Shown: one piece after another, positions 51,071-59,686 of the stretch
Position numbering within the stretch: the first letter of the stretch is position 1
Layout of the letters: each line of letters starts with the position of its first letter
NCBI GenBank assembly: GCA_905188085.1
Contig: CAJJKN010000009.1
Span: 1 to 63,734 of the forward strand
Reading direction: 5' to 3'
DNA length: 63,734 nucleotides
DNA from: an uncultured Bacillota bacterium
GTDB lineage: Bacteria; Bacillota; Clostridia; Christensenellales; QAND01
Notes under the pieces: generated by a model
The model's database searches: none
The model's input: only the letters and a program-made list of their open reading frames with translations
Told to the model about the DNA's origin: nothing
Position numbers and translations under genes: made by a program

Positions 51071-52080
51071 CCTGCCGTCACCTCAAATGTATACGTTGTG
51101 CGCTCTTTATACGTTTCGCCCTTTTTCAAAATCGTGCTGGGCTCTTTTTCCAGGTGAATGGCGTCCGGCAAATTCTGCGTTTCAAGGCAAACGCCGAAAT
51201 GCTTTCCGTACGAAATGCCGTATTTGCCAATTCTTCCGTCCAATTGATTGCCGGTATACACCTGTGTGCCCGGCAGGGTCGTGCTGATCGTAAGCCGTCT
51301 TCCCGTTGCCGGATGAGAAAGCACAATCTGGTTTTCTTTTGCATCAAACAAAAACGGATGGTCTATGCCCAGGCCCAAAGTCAGCTGTTCATCCCGGCAA
51401 GCCAGCGCGTCCCCAATGCGTTTCGGCTGGTTAAAATCAAACGGCGTATCCTTTGTCTGTCTGAATTCTCCTGTCGGCAGCCCATCTTTGTCTATGCAGG
51501 CAAATCTGTTGCTGCGCAGCTGCAAAACATGGTTTTGCACATCCTCTTGCCCGCCGGAAAGATTGAAATAGGAATGGTTGGTCAGATTAATCAGCGTATC
51601 CTCATCCGTTGTCGCTTCATAGTCTATGGTTAAGGTATCTTTTTTCAGCGTATACGTTGCCGTCAGCTGCAAATTCCCCGGATATCCTTCCTCTCCGTCG
51701 CAAGACAGATAGCTAAGCACAAGCGAATCGTCCTGTATTTCGGCATCAAACACCTTTTGCGAAAACCCTTTGATCCCGCCGTGCAGGCTGTTCGGCCCGT
51801 CGTTGATGGGCAGCTGATAGGTTTTGCCGTTCAGTTCAAAGCTGCCCTTGCGGATTCTGTTTGCCACGCGCCCCACCAAAGCGCCCAAATAAGCATCTCT
51901 GGTTTGGTATTCTTTGATCTCGTCATACCCCAGCACAACATCCCCTTTTTGCCCTTTGTTGTCCGGCATAAGGATTTTCAAAATCGTTCCGCCAAAGTTT
52001 GTCACAACGATTTCCAGCGCATCGCTCTTCATTTCAAACAAAGAAATGTTTTCCGTCACCTTTTTCAGTTCACAAACCAT
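51067..52080 (-). CDS. galM: Aldose 1-epimerase (mutarotase)
   Basis: 337 residues. Typical blocks are VGRVANRIRKGSFELNGKTY, the catalytic His in NLTNHSYFNLSG, and the catalytic Glu near the end (GVCLETQNLPDAIH). It converts beta- to alpha-galactose, the galactokinase substrate. It lies two bases after galT. Confidence 0.95.
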   Translation of the reverse strand: MVCELKKVTENISLFEMKSDALEIVVTNFGGTILKILMPDNKGQKGDVVLGYDEIKEYQTRDAYLGALVGRVANRIRKGSFELNGKTYQLPINDGPNSLHGGIKGFSQKVFDAEIQDDSLVLSYLSCDGEEGYPGNLQLTATYTLKKDTLTIDYEATTDEDTLINLTNHSYFNLSGGQEDVQNHVLQLRSNRFACIDKDGLPTGEFRQTKDTPFDFNQPKRIGDALACRDEQLTLGLGIDHPFLFDAKENQIVLSHPATGRRLTISTTLPGTQVYTGNQLDGRIGKYGISYGKHFGVCLETQNLPDAIHLEKEPSTILKKGETYKERTTYTFEVTAG

Positions 52081-52082
52081 GT

Positions 52083-53576
52083 TTATACTCCTTTCGTTGC
52101 TGTGTTTACAAATTCAGAAAATGCCTGAATGCCCGCCCGGTTCATCTTGAAAACCCCGGCATCTTCCAATACCTGCACATATTTATCCGTCAACGCCTGC
52201 CTTAGGCGCTGTTCCGCGTTTTCCTCCGTAAACGGCGTCTGCTTTTGCAATGCTTCATACCAGGCTGTATGCTTATCCAGCTGCGGGTAGTCCTCTATCC
52301 GTCCTCGTCCCAAAAGGCAGGTTTTCAAAAGCTCCATTTCCTCTTTCAGCCTCGCCGGCAAAATGGCCAGCCCCATCACTTCAATCAACCCGATGTTTTC
52401 CTTTTTAATGGGATGCAGCGGCGGATGCGGATGAAAAATTCCGTCCGGATATTCCCGGCTCGTCCGGTTGTTGCGCAGCACCAGATCTATCTGGTAGTTT
52501 TTCCCCGCCTTGCGCGCAATCGGCGTGATGGTGTTATGCGGCGTTGCACCCGTATGTGAAAGGATTTGGCAATCCGGCGCATCGTACCATCGCCAGCAAT
52601 CCAAAATTTGGCAGGATAGGCACACCAGCGCTTCTTTGTTTTCCGAAGTTAGCCGTATGGTGGAAAGCGGCCATTTCACCATTTCCACAAGCGTCTGTTC
52701 GCGTTCCAATACAAACGATTGCAACACCTTGGCCCTTTGAATCGGGAAAATGTGCCGCCCGCCTTGGTAATGGTCGTGGCTTAGGATAGAGCCGCCCACA
52801 ATCGGCAAATCCGCATTTGAGCCGATCATATAATGGGGAAACAAATCCAAAAACGCAAACAGGTTTTCAAACGTCCCTTGATCGATCGTCATCGGGCAAT
52901 GCGTTTGGTTGAGCACAATGCAATGCTCGTTATAATACACATACGGAGAATATTGCAGATAATACGTTCCCGTAGCCAATGTAAGCGGGATAATGCGGTG
53001 CGTCTGCCTGGCCGCGCGCCTTGCATCGCCGGCAAACCCCACATTTTCTTTGCACAATACACACTTTGGGTATCCGCCGGATTTCGCCTTTCCGGCCCGT
53101 GCAATTTCCTTCGGGTCTTTTTCCGGCTTGGATAAATTGATGGAAATCTCAATTTTCCCATAGGCTGTGGGCGCTTTCCATACAATATTTTTATCCGTCC
53201 TGCTTTTTCGAATATAGTTGGACGCTATGGAAAGATGATAGTAATACTCCGTTGCCGCCTGCGGCGCTTTTTCATACGCGCGCCAAAATGTTTTGTTTAC
53301 CGTATGCGGGCGGGGCATCACGCAGTTCATAATCCTTGTATCAAACAAATCCCGGCTTGTGATGTCGTTTTCAATCAAACCCTTTTGCACGGCCTTATCC
53401 AGCATTTTTTGTAAAATCGGATCCGCCGTATCCGGCACCTGTGCAACAGGCTCATAGGAAAATGAATCCTCGCAAAACAAATCCAACAGCAAATTGGCCG
53501 CATAGTCGCATTCGTCCGCCTCCAGCAAACCGTTTTTCACAGCAAACTGAAGCAACGCATTGATTTCTTCGTTCAT
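52083..53576 (-). CDS. galT: UDP-glucose-hexose-1-phosphate uridylyltransferase, class II
   Basis: 497 residues, the long Firmicute-type GalT unrelated in length to the ~350-residue E. coli form. Motifs include NAxLPIVGGSILSHDHYQGG-like sequence with the nucleotidylated His region (LSHDHYQGG) and the N-terminal FDTRIMNCVMPRP. It swaps UMP between UDP-glucose and galactose 1-phosphate. The ATG at 53576 follows GGAAGGAG; the frame is open to 53633 but that part carries the promoter. First gene of the gal operon, divergent from its regulator. Confidence 0.94.
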   Translation of the reverse strand: MNEEINALLQFAVKNGLLEADECDYAANLLLDLFCEDSFSYEPVAQVPDTADPILQKMLDKAVQKGLIENDITSRDLFDTRIMNCVMPRPHTVNKTFWRAYEKAPQAATEYYYHLSIASNYIRKSRTDKNIVWKAPTAYGKIEISINLSKPEKDPKEIARAGKAKSGGYPKCVLCKENVGFAGDARRAARQTHRIIPLTLATGTYYLQYSPYVYYNEHCIVLNQTHCPMTIDQGTFENLFAFLDLFPHYMIGSNADLPIVGGSILSHDHYQGGRHIFPIQRAKVLQSFVLEREQTLVEMVKWPLSTIRLTSENKEALVCLSCQILDCWRWYDAPDCQILSHTGATPHNTITPIARKAGKNYQIDLVLRNNRTSREYPDGIFHPHPPLHPIKKENIGLIEVMGLAILPARLKEEMELLKTCLLGRGRIEDYPQLDKHTAWYEALQKQTPFTEENAEQRLRQALTDKYVQVLEDAGVFKMNRAGIQAFSEFVNTATKGV

Positions 53577-53604
53577 CTCGGATTCTCCTTCCCCTTTGTT
53601 TTTT

Positions 53605-53633
53605 ACTTTAGACGTTCCTTTCCCCGTTGTCAA
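53605..53633 (-). promoter_or_regulatory. Promoter of galT-galM-galK
   Basis: TTGACA (53628-53633), 17-base spacer, TAAAGT (53605-53610). An operator-like palindrome lies immediately upstream. Confidence 0.75.
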
Positions 53634-53635
53634 TC

Positions 53636-53693
53636 TTTTTACTAAATTTAAAGTTATAATTTTACTAAAATAATAGGATTATTTTACTTGAAA
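53636..53693. promoter_or_regulatory. Operator-like array between galT and galR
   Basis: Three TTTAC-type repeats centred near 53642, 53665 and 53687, spaced 23 and 22 bases (about two helical turns). The first (TTTACTAAA) and second (TTTTACTAAAA) are perfect odd palindromes; the third (TTTTACTTGAAA) is degenerate and overlaps the galR -35 box. Likely binding sites of the adjacent LacI-type regulator (inference). Confidence 0.6.
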
Positions 53694-53716
53694 CTTCTCT
53701 TATAATCATCTACTAT
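53688..53716 (+). promoter_or_regulatory. Promoter of the LacI-type regulator
   Basis: TTGAAA (53688-53693), 17-base spacer, TACTAT (53711-53716). Overlaps the third operator-like repeat, suggesting autoregulation. Confidence 0.72.
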
Positions 53717-53748
53717 AAAAGAACAGGATAGTACACAGGAGGGAAAAT

Positions 53749-54744
53749 ATGCCAACGATAAAAGATGTGGCCCGGCTGGCAAATGTTTCCAGTGCAACGG
53801 TTTCCAGGGTTTTAAACCATGACAGTACCTTATCCGTTCCGGAAGAAACCAGGCAGGCCGTTTTGCAGGCGGCCGAAGCCCTGCATTATACCAAAAAGAA
53901 AAAAACACCCAAGCACACCTATACCATGGGCATTGTGCAGTGGTATACCTTGGCGCAGGAAATGGAAGATCCCTATTATTTACAGATTCGTCAGGGCATT
54001 GAAACCTTTTGCGAGCAAAACAACATCGCCGTCTGCCGTATTTTCAAAACGGATTGGCAAAATACAGATCAGCTGCCGGAGGTAGACGGCCTGCTTTGCG
54101 TTGGCAAATTTACCGAGCAGGAAGCTGCGCGCTTTAAGCAGCATACAAAAAAGCTCGTCTTTTTGGATATGGATACCCCGCACCCCACAGACAACACCAT
54201 CACGTTGGATTTTGAACACGCCGTAAAGGATATTTTGTGCTATCTGCTATCATTGGGCCATACGCACATCGGCTATCTGGGCGGGCAGGAGATCTTAGCA
54301 GATGGCGCCCTTTATCCGGACCCTCGTAAAAAATGGCTTCTGGCCTTTTCCGAACAATTCAATCTGACCATACAGCCCTACCTTCGCGAAGGCGCTTTTA
54401 CCTCGCAATCCGGGTATGAGATGATGAAATCTCTCCTGCAAAGCGAAAAGCGCCCTTCCGCCGTGTTTTGCGCCAGCGACCCCATCGCCATCGGCGCCCT
54501 GCACGCCCTTCAGGAAGCGGGGCTTTGCGTGCCGCAGGATCTCTCCGTTGTCGGGTTTGATGACATCAGCGCCGCCAAATTTACCAATCCTCCGCTTACC
54601 ACCATCCACGCGCCCGCGCACTGGATGGGCGTATACGGCGCGTCTTTGTTATATCATGTGCTCAGCCATCATGCAGAGCCCATGCCCATCAAAGCCACGC
54701 TGCCCTGCCAATTGATAGAAAGAAGCTCCTGCCGGCCGCTTTGA
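53749..54744 (+). CDS. galR: LacI/GalR-family transcriptional regulator
   Basis: 331 residues. The N-terminal helix-turn-helix and hinge helix read MPTIKDVARLANVSSATVSR then VLNHDSTLSVPEETRQAVLQ; the remainder is a periplasmic-binding-protein-like sensor (LGHTHIGYLGG, FCASDPIAIGALHAL, VVGFDDISAAKFTNPPLTTI). Divergent from galT-galM-galK with palindromic repeats between, so it most likely controls the gal genes in response to galactose or a derivative. The inducer is not visible. ATG behind AGGAGGG. Confidence 0.88.
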   Translation: MPTIKDVARLANVSSATVSRVLNHDSTLSVPEETRQAVLQAAEALHYTKKKKTPKHTYTMGIVQWYTLAQEMEDPYYLQIRQGIETFCEQNNIAVCRIFKTDWQNTDQLPEVDGLLCVGKFTEQEAARFKQHTKKLVFLDMDTPHPTDNTITLDFEHAVKDILCYLLSLGHTHIGYLGGQEILADGALYPDPRKKWLLAFSEQFNLTIQPYLREGAFTSQSGYEMMKSLLQSEKRPSAVFCASDPIAIGALHALQEAGLCVPQDLSVVGFDDISAAKFTNPPLTTIHAPAHWMGVYGASLLYHVLSHHAEPMPIKATLPCQLIERSSCRPL

Positions 54745-54809
54745 GGCATAGCATCCTTGGTTTATGACTTTCTTCTAAAACAAATTTAGAAAGTGCTGGT
54801 TTTATGAAA

Positions 54810-54833
54810 AAAAGACGCCCATAGGCGCCTTTT
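54810..54833. terminator. Bidirectional terminator between galR and pdxT
   Basis: AAAAGACGCC and GGCGCCTTTT form a stem with one mismatch around CATA, with A/T runs on both sides. It can serve the convergent galR (+) and pdxT (-). Confidence 0.82.
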
Positions 54834-54837
54834 TTCT

Positions 54838-55410
54838 TTATGCGTTTCCTTCTATCATTTTCAAAAAATATTGGTGAACGCTTGTATCTTCCGTCACTTC
54901 CGGATGAAACGCCGTCACAAGCTGGCGGCCCTGCCTGACCGCTACAATCTTTCCGTCCGCCTCTGCCAGTATTTCGGCTTGGCCCTGTACGGATTTTATA
55001 TACGGCGCCCGGATGAACGACATCGGAATCTTCCCAATGCCCCGGAAGTTCTGCTCTGTATAAAAGCTGCCCAGCTGCCTGCCGTAAGCGTTGCGCACCG
55101 CCGTTATATCCATCGTGGCAAAATACGTCCGCGCATCGTTTTCAATCCGCTTTGCCAACAGCAACAGCCCTGCGCAGGTGCCGAATACCGGCAACCCGGC
55201 CGCGATCTTTTCACAGAGCGGAGAAAACAAATCCAGCTCTTTTAACAGCTTTCCCTGCACGGTGCTCTCCCCGCCGGGAAGGATCAGCCCGTTAAAGGGC
55301 CGCTCCAAATCCTTTTTCTGCCGAATTTCGAACGAAGGAATTCCCAGTTTTTGCAGCATCTGCTCATGCTCTATGAAAGCGCCCTGTAAGGCAAGCACAG
55401 CAATTTGCAT
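54838..55410 (-). CDS. pdxT: Pyridoxal 5'-phosphate synthase glutaminase subunit
   Basis: 190 residues, class I glutaminase. Catalytic triad motifs: Cys in FGTCAGLLLLAK, His and Glu in TAFHPEVTED; LPGGESTVQGKLL binds glutamine. It feeds ammonia to PdxS. One base separates it from pdxS. Confidence 0.96.
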   Translation of the reverse strand: MQIAVLALQGAFIEHEQMLQKLGIPSFEIRQKKDLERPFNGLILPGGESTVQGKLLKELDLFSPLCEKIAAGLPVFGTCAGLLLLAKRIENDARTYFATMDITAVRNAYGRQLGSFYTEQNFRGIGKIPMSFIRAPYIKSVQGQAEILAEADGKIVAVRQGRQLVTAFHPEVTEDTSVHQYFLKMIEGNA

Positions 55411-55411
55411 C

Positions 55412-56287
55412 TTATTTCCCCCGTTCTGCCATCAACAGCCCAATTTCCTGCTCGTTGATGCCCACCATAGCTTCGCCCAAATCCTCCGAAAGTTCTGCCA
55501 ACAGCTTGGCATCGGTATAGTTTGTTACCGCTTTTACAATGGCTGCCGCGCGTTTTTTCGGGTTGCCGGATTTGAAAATGCCGGAACCTACAAACACGCC
55601 CTCTGCGCCCAGCTGCATCATCAGCGCCGCGTCCGCCGGGGTGGCCACGCCGCCTGCCGCAAAGTTTACAACCGGCAATTTTTTGTTTTCATGCACATAC
55701 AAAACCAATTCATACGGCACGCGCAGCTCCTTTGCCACATCAAACAATTCGTCCTCCGCCATAGAGCAGATTCTCCGAATCTCCTGCTGCATCATGCGCA
55801 TATGGCGCACGGCCTGCACCACGTCGCCCGTGCCCGGTTCCCCTTTGGTACGAATCATGGCCGCCCCTTCGTTGATCCGGCGCAACGCTTCGCCAAGGTC
55901 TTTGGCTCCGCATACAAACGGCACATCGAATTTTGTCTTGTCGATATGATATTTATCATCTGCCGGAGACAACACTTCGCTTTCGTCGATATAGTCAATC
56001 TCAATGGCCTGCAAGATCTGCGCTTCTGCAAAATGTCCGATTCTGCATTTTGCCATCACAGGGATGGAAACCGTCTGCTGAATGCCCTTGATCATCTTAG
56101 GATCGCTCATTCTGGAAACCCCGCCTGCCGCGCGAATGTCCGCCGGAATCCGTTCCAGCGCCATCACCGCGCAAGCGCCTGCTTCCTCGGCAATCTGCGC
56201 CTGTTCCGGCGTTGTTACGTCCATAATCACGCCGCCTTTGAGCATCTGCGCCAGTTGTTTATTCAATTCATATCTTTTTGATTCCAT
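55412..56287 (-). CDS. pdxS: Pyridoxal 5'-phosphate synthase subunit PdxS
   Basis: 291 residues. The (beta/alpha)8 synthase has GGVIMDVTTPEQAQIAEEAG, the Schiff-base lysine in VMAKCRIGHFAEAQ and the VNFAAGGVATPADAALMMQLG block. With PdxT it makes PLP from ribose 5-phosphate, glyceraldehyde 3-phosphate and glutamine. PLP is the cofactor of MetY and CysK encoded next door, which may explain the grouping (inference). Promoter not clear; a TACAAT lies about 40 bases upstream. Confidence 0.97.
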   Translation of the reverse strand: MESKRYELNKQLAQMLKGGVIMDVTTPEQAQIAEEAGACAVMALERIPADIRAAGGVSRMSDPKMIKGIQQTVSIPVMAKCRIGHFAEAQILQAIEIDYIDESEVLSPADDKYHIDKTKFDVPFVCGAKDLGEALRRINEGAAMIRTKGEPGTGDVVQAVRHMRMMQQEIRRICSMAEDELFDVAKELRVPYELVLYVHENKKLPVVNFAAGGVATPADAALMMQLGAEGVFVGSGIFKSGNPKKRAAAIVKAVTNYTDAKLLAELSEDLGEAMVGINEQEIGLLMAERGK

Positions 56288-56432
56288 TTTGTGTTCCTCT
56301 TTTCCTTGGATTTACAAACCATTGTATAGCCTTCTGATATTTTTAAAATATCCAGTTTCAAACTTTTTTATCATATCAGATTTCCTCTGATCTCAGTTTA
56401 AATCCTGTGTTTTTCTGTTTTTCCCCTTTAGA

Positions 56433-56462
56433 AAAAGACCCATGCCAATGCATGAGCCTTTT
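56433..56462 (-). terminator. Terminator after metY
   Basis: On the - strand a 13-bp stem (AAAAGGCTCATGC / GCATGGGTCTTTT, two G-T pairs) with a 4-base loop, then T. Confidence 0.85.
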
Positions 56463-56483
56463 CCTGTCTCTTTATGTCCGTTC

Positions 56484-57773
56484 TCAATCTCCAAAGGCTT
56501 GAGAAAGGTCGGCAAGAATATCGTCAATGTGTTCTGTTCCAATCGACAGCCGGATGGTGTTCGGCCTGATGCCCTGATCCAACAGCTCTTCTTCTGTTAA
56601 TTGAGAATGCGTCGTGGAGGCAGGGTGAATCACAAGGCTCTTCACATCCGCCACGTTTGCAAGCAAGGAGAAAATTTCCAGCTTGTCTATAAATTCCTGC
56701 GCCTCTTTGGCACTGCCTTTAATATCAAACGTGAAGATAGACGCGCCGCCCTGCGGGAAATATTTTTCATACAGTGCATGGTGCGGATGATCCGGCAAAG
56801 ACGGATGATTTACCCTTTCCACCTTCGGGTGCTTGGAAAGGAAATCCACCACTTTCAGCGTATTTTCCACATGGCGTTCCACCCGCAAGGACAACGTTTC
56901 CAGCCCTTGCAAAAACAGGAACGCGTGCAGCGGTGCCAGCGTTGCACCCGTATCTCTGAGCAAAATCGCACGGATTTTCGTTACAAACGCAGCCGGCCCT
57001 ACGGCTTTGGTAAAGCTGATGCCGTGATAGCTGGGGTTCGGCTCCGTAATGGCCGGGAATTTTCCGCTTGCTTCCCAGTCAAATTTTCCGCTATCCACAA
57101 TCACGCCGCCAATGGCAGTGCCGTGGCCGCCGATAAATTTCGTCGCGGAGTGAACCACAATGTCCGCCCCATGTTCAAACGGGCGAATCAAATACGGCGT
57201 GGCAAACGTGGAGTCCACCACCAGCGGAATTTTATGCGCATGCGCAATGGCCGCCACTTTGTCAATATCAATCAGCGTTGCGTTGGGGTTTCCGATGGTC
57301 TCGATGAAAATCGCCTTGGTTTTGTCATCGATGGCCTTTTCAAAGGCGCCTTCTTCATCCGGGTCCACAAACGTTGCCGTAATGCCATAGTGCGGCAGCG
57401 TATGCGCCAGCAGATTGTAGGTGCCGCCGTAAATCGTTTTGGCAGCCACGATATTTTCGCCCGCATCGGCCAGGTTCAAAAACGTATAGGTAATGGCCGC
57501 CGCACCGGACGCCACGCCCAGCGCTGCCACGCCGCCCTCCAACGCCGCAATGCGCTGTTCAAACGCATCCACGGTAGAGTTTGTCAGCCGCCCGTAGATG
57601 TTGCCGGCGTCGGACAATCCAAAGCGGGCCGCCGCATGGGCAGAGTTTTTAAATACATAGGAGGTCGTCTGGTAAATCGGCACAGCCCTTGCGTCCGTAG
57701 CGGGATCCGGGCTTTCCTGGCCTGCGTGCAGTTGGATGGTCTCGAATTTATATTTATCGTAAGTGTAGCTCAT
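56484..57773 (-). CDS. metY: O-acetylhomoserine aminocarboxypropyltransferase (sulfhydrylase)
   Basis: 429 residues, PLP-dependent Cys/Met metabolism family. FETIQLHAGQESPDPATDAR, the PLP lysine in VHSATKFIGGHGTAIGG, and SLVIHPASTTHSQLTEEE are as in MetY, whose length (about 425-430) is longer than cystathionine synthases. It makes homocysteine from O-acetylhomoserine and sulfide. It follows cysK by 140 bases with no terminator between. Confidence 0.93.
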   Translation of the reverse strand: MSYTYDKYKFETIQLHAGQESPDPATDARAVPIYQTTSYVFKNSAHAAARFGLSDAGNIYGRLTNSTVDAFEQRIAALEGGVAALGVASGAAAITYTFLNLADAGENIVAAKTIYGGTYNLLAHTLPHYGITATFVDPDEEGAFEKAIDDKTKAIFIETIGNPNATLIDIDKVAAIAHAHKIPLVVDSTFATPYLIRPFEHGADIVVHSATKFIGGHGTAIGGVIVDSGKFDWEASGKFPAITEPNPSYHGISFTKAVGPAAFVTKIRAILLRDTGATLAPLHAFLFLQGLETLSLRVERHVENTLKVVDFLSKHPKVERVNHPSLPDHPHHALYEKYFPQGGASIFTFDIKGSAKEAQEFIDKLEIFSLLANVADVKSLVIHPASTTHSQLTEEELLDQGIRPNTIRLSIGTEHIDDILADLSQAFGD

Positions 57774-57913
57774 TGAAAATACCTCTTTCTTTATCTATGA
57801 TTGTTCTTTGTTTTGGTTGTTTTCAACAGCTGCACATTCGTCCTTTTTGATGGTTATGCTTATGATACAGCAGAAGGATTCTCTTTCTCATTTGCCTTTC
57901 ACCTTTCCGCAAA

Positions 57914-58846
57914 TTACGCTTCAAAAAGCGCCGTGGATAAATACCGTTCACCCGTATCCGGCAACAGTACCACAATGTTCTTGCCTTTGTTTTCCGGCCG
58001 TTTTGCCAATTGAATCGCGGCCCATACCGCAGCGCCGGAGGAAATGCCCACCAAAACGCCTTCGCGTTTGCCTACCAAGCGGCCGGTTTCAAACGCATCT
58101 TCGTTTTCCACCGTGATGATCTCATCATACACGCCCGTGTTCAACACATCCGGCACAAAGCCCGCGCCGATGCCCTGAATCTTATGCGCGCCCGGCGTTC
58201 CTTTGCTCAATACCGGCGAAGTGGCCGGTTCCACCGCCACAACCTTCACCTGCGGGTTCTGTTCTTTCAAGTATTCGCCTACGCCCGTCACCGTGCCGCC
58301 GGTGCCAACCCCGGCCACGAAAATATCCACTTTACCTTCGGTATCTTCCCAAATTTCCGGCCCGGTGGTCGCTTTATGGGTAAGCGGGTTTGCCTGGTTT
58401 ACAAATTGCCCCGGCACAAAGCTGTTGTCAATCTCTTTGGCCAATTCGTTTGCCTTTTCAATGGCACCCTTCATGCCCTTTGCCCCTTCGGTCAAAACCA
58501 GCTCCGCGCCATAGGCCTTCATCAATTTGCGCCGTTCAATGCTCATCGTTTCCGGCATCACAATGATGATTTTATATCCGCGTGCCGCCGCAATGGCCGC
58601 CAAGCCAATGCCCGTGTTGCCGGAGGTCGGCTCAATCAGCGTAGCGCCCGGTTTTAACAACCCCTTTGCTTCTGCATCGTCGATAATGCCCTTTGCAATT
58701 CTGTCTTTCACCGAGCCCGCCGGGTTAAAATATTCCAGCTTTGCCAAAACCTTGGCTTCCAGGCCCTGCTCTTTTTCTATATGCGTCAGCTCCAACAGCG
58801 GCGTATGCCCAATCAGTTGATCAATGCTTGTATAAATCTTGCTCAT
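57914..58846 (-). CDS. cysK: Cysteine synthase (O-acetylserine sulfhydrylase)
   Basis: 310 residues. The PLP lysine is in NPAGSVKDRIAKGI; the substrate loop is EPTSGNTGIGLA and the glycine-rich phosphate loop GVGTGGTVTGVG. Ends with TGERYLSTALF, as in CysK. Start at 58846 has GGAGG eight bases upstream; an ATG five codons earlier contains that same GGAGG and lacks its own site. Divergent from the Rrf2 regulator, with a palindrome over its -10 box. Confidence 0.94.
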   Translation of the reverse strand: MSKIYTSIDQLIGHTPLLELTHIEKEQGLEAKVLAKLEYFNPAGSVKDRIAKGIIDDAEAKGLLKPGATLIEPTSGNTGIGLAAIAAARGYKIIIVMPETMSIERRKLMKAYGAELVLTEGAKGMKGAIEKANELAKEIDNSFVPGQFVNQANPLTHKATTGPEIWEDTEGKVDIFVAGVGTGGTVTGVGEYLKEQNPQVKVVAVEPATSPVLSKGTPGAHKIQGIGAGFVPDVLNTGVYDEIITVENEDAFETGRLVGKREGVLVGISSGAAVWAAIQLAKRPENKGKNIVVLLPDTGERYLSTALFEA

Positions 58847-58988
58847 AATAATTTCCTCCATTTTTTATCGTTGTTTGTCTTCGTACTTGTTCCATCATTT
58901 ACAAGCGGCAAACAACGCAATATAAATCGAAGAACGTTTGGAATAATGGTATCTCATTTATATTACCAACCTTTCCAGTAGGTTTATT

Positions 58989-59001
58989 GGTATAATATAC
59001 C
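58989..59001. promoter_or_regulatory. Palindrome over the cysK -10 box
   Basis: GGTATAATATACC is a perfect palindrome around a central A and contains the cysK -10. Related GGTTTAT/ATAAACC words occur nearby, at 58981 and 59041..59067. Likely an operator for the adjacent Rrf2 protein (inference). Confidence 0.55.
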
Positions 59002-59020
59002 TCGTTTTTCCGTTTGTCAA
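58992..59020 (-). promoter_or_regulatory. Promoter of cysK
   Basis: TTGACA (59015-59020), 17-base spacer, TATTAT (58992-58997). The leader is about 140 bases. Confidence 0.78.
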
Positions 59021-59029
59021 TACTTTTTC

Positions 59030-59059
59030 TTGAAAAACCTATAAACCTTGTTGTATAAT
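59030..59059 (+). promoter_or_regulatory. Promoter of the Rrf2 regulator
   Basis: TTGAAA (59030-59035), 18-base spacer, perfect TATAAT (59054-59059). Confidence 0.75.
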
Positions 59060-59067
59060 AGGTTTAT
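59041..59067. promoter_or_regulatory. Inverted repeat flanking the Rrf2 -10 box
   Basis: ATAAACC (59041-59047) and GGTTTAT (59061-59067) are perfect inverted 7-mers, 13 bases apart, around the TATAAT. The size fits an Rrf2-dimer site, so autoregulation is likely (inference). Confidence 0.55.
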
Positions 59068-59084
59068 CAAAGGAGGCGATCTTT

Positions 59085-59516
59085 TTGATGATCTCCACAA
59101 AGGGCCGTTACGCCCTTCGCGTGATGGTGGATCTGGCCGAACATCCTTCCGATGGCTATATCCCTCTAAAGGAAATTGCAAAGCGCCAGGAAATCTCGGA
59201 AAAATATTTGGAAAGCATTTTAAAAACCCTCGTGCAAAACCATTTTCTGGTTGGCCTGCGCGGCAAGGGCGGCGGTTATAAGCTTACAAGGCCGCCGGAA
59301 TCTTATAAAGTAGGCGAAATTCTCCGTTTAACGGAAGGGAGCTTGGCGCCGGTGGCCTGTTTGGAAGAGGGCTTTGGGTATTGTCCGCAAAAAGGGCACT
59401 GCCGCACGCTTCCCATGTGGGAAAAGCTGTATACCCTCCTTCAGGATTTTTTTGACGGAATCACCATTGCCGATCTCATGGCCCATGATGAAGCCGGCAA
59501 CGATTATGTAATCTAA
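59085..59516 (+). CDS. Rrf2-family regulator with IscR-like Cys triad
   Basis: 143 residues. The winged helix starts MMISTKGRYALRVMVDLAEH and continues IAKRQEISEKYLESILKTL and GLRGKGGGYKLTRPP. Cys92, Cys100 and Cys106 (ACLEEGFGYCPQKGHC) correspond to the Fe-S ligands of IscR; CymR, the usual cysteine regulator in Bacillus, lacks them. A cluster-sensing role is therefore possible. The start is a TTG at 59085, eight bases after AGGAGG, giving the family N-terminus; the next codon is an ATG. Divergent from cysK, so it probably controls sulfur genes. Confidence 0.88.
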   Translation: MMISTKGRYALRVMVDLAEHPSDGYIPLKEIAKRQEISEKYLESILKTLVQNHFLVGLRGKGGGYKLTRPPESYKVGEILRLTEGSLAPVACLEEGFGYCPQKGHCRTLPMWEKLYTLLQDFFDGITIADLMAHDEAGNDYVI

Positions 59517-59539
59517 TCCCACGTCCTCATTTTTCACTT

Positions 59540-59568
59540 AAAACGGCAGAGTGTTTTTCCGCCGTTTT
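59540..59568 (+). terminator. Terminator after the Rrf2 gene
   Basis: AAAACGGC and GCCGTTTT with a 13-base loop, followed by TTCTTT. Confidence 0.7.
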
Positions 59569-59650
59569 TTCTTTATGCTTTTTTCCGCATGTTCTCTTTT
59601 TTCATCTTCGCCCTGCCCGCTCCGCCTTTTTTTCATTCCGAGCGCATCAA

Positions 59651-59686
59651 AAAATACGGGGCCGAAAATCTTCGATCCCGTATTTT
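59651..59686 (-). terminator. Terminator after the small membrane protein gene
   Basis: AAAATACGGG and CCCGTATTTT pair perfectly (10 bp), with extra pairing in the loop; the right arm runs into TT. It begins at the gene's stop codon. Confidence 0.85.

Noticed and set aside
56601..57776. + strand open frame (391 codons) opposite metY
   Set aside because: Antisense shadow of a clear PLP enzyme gene.
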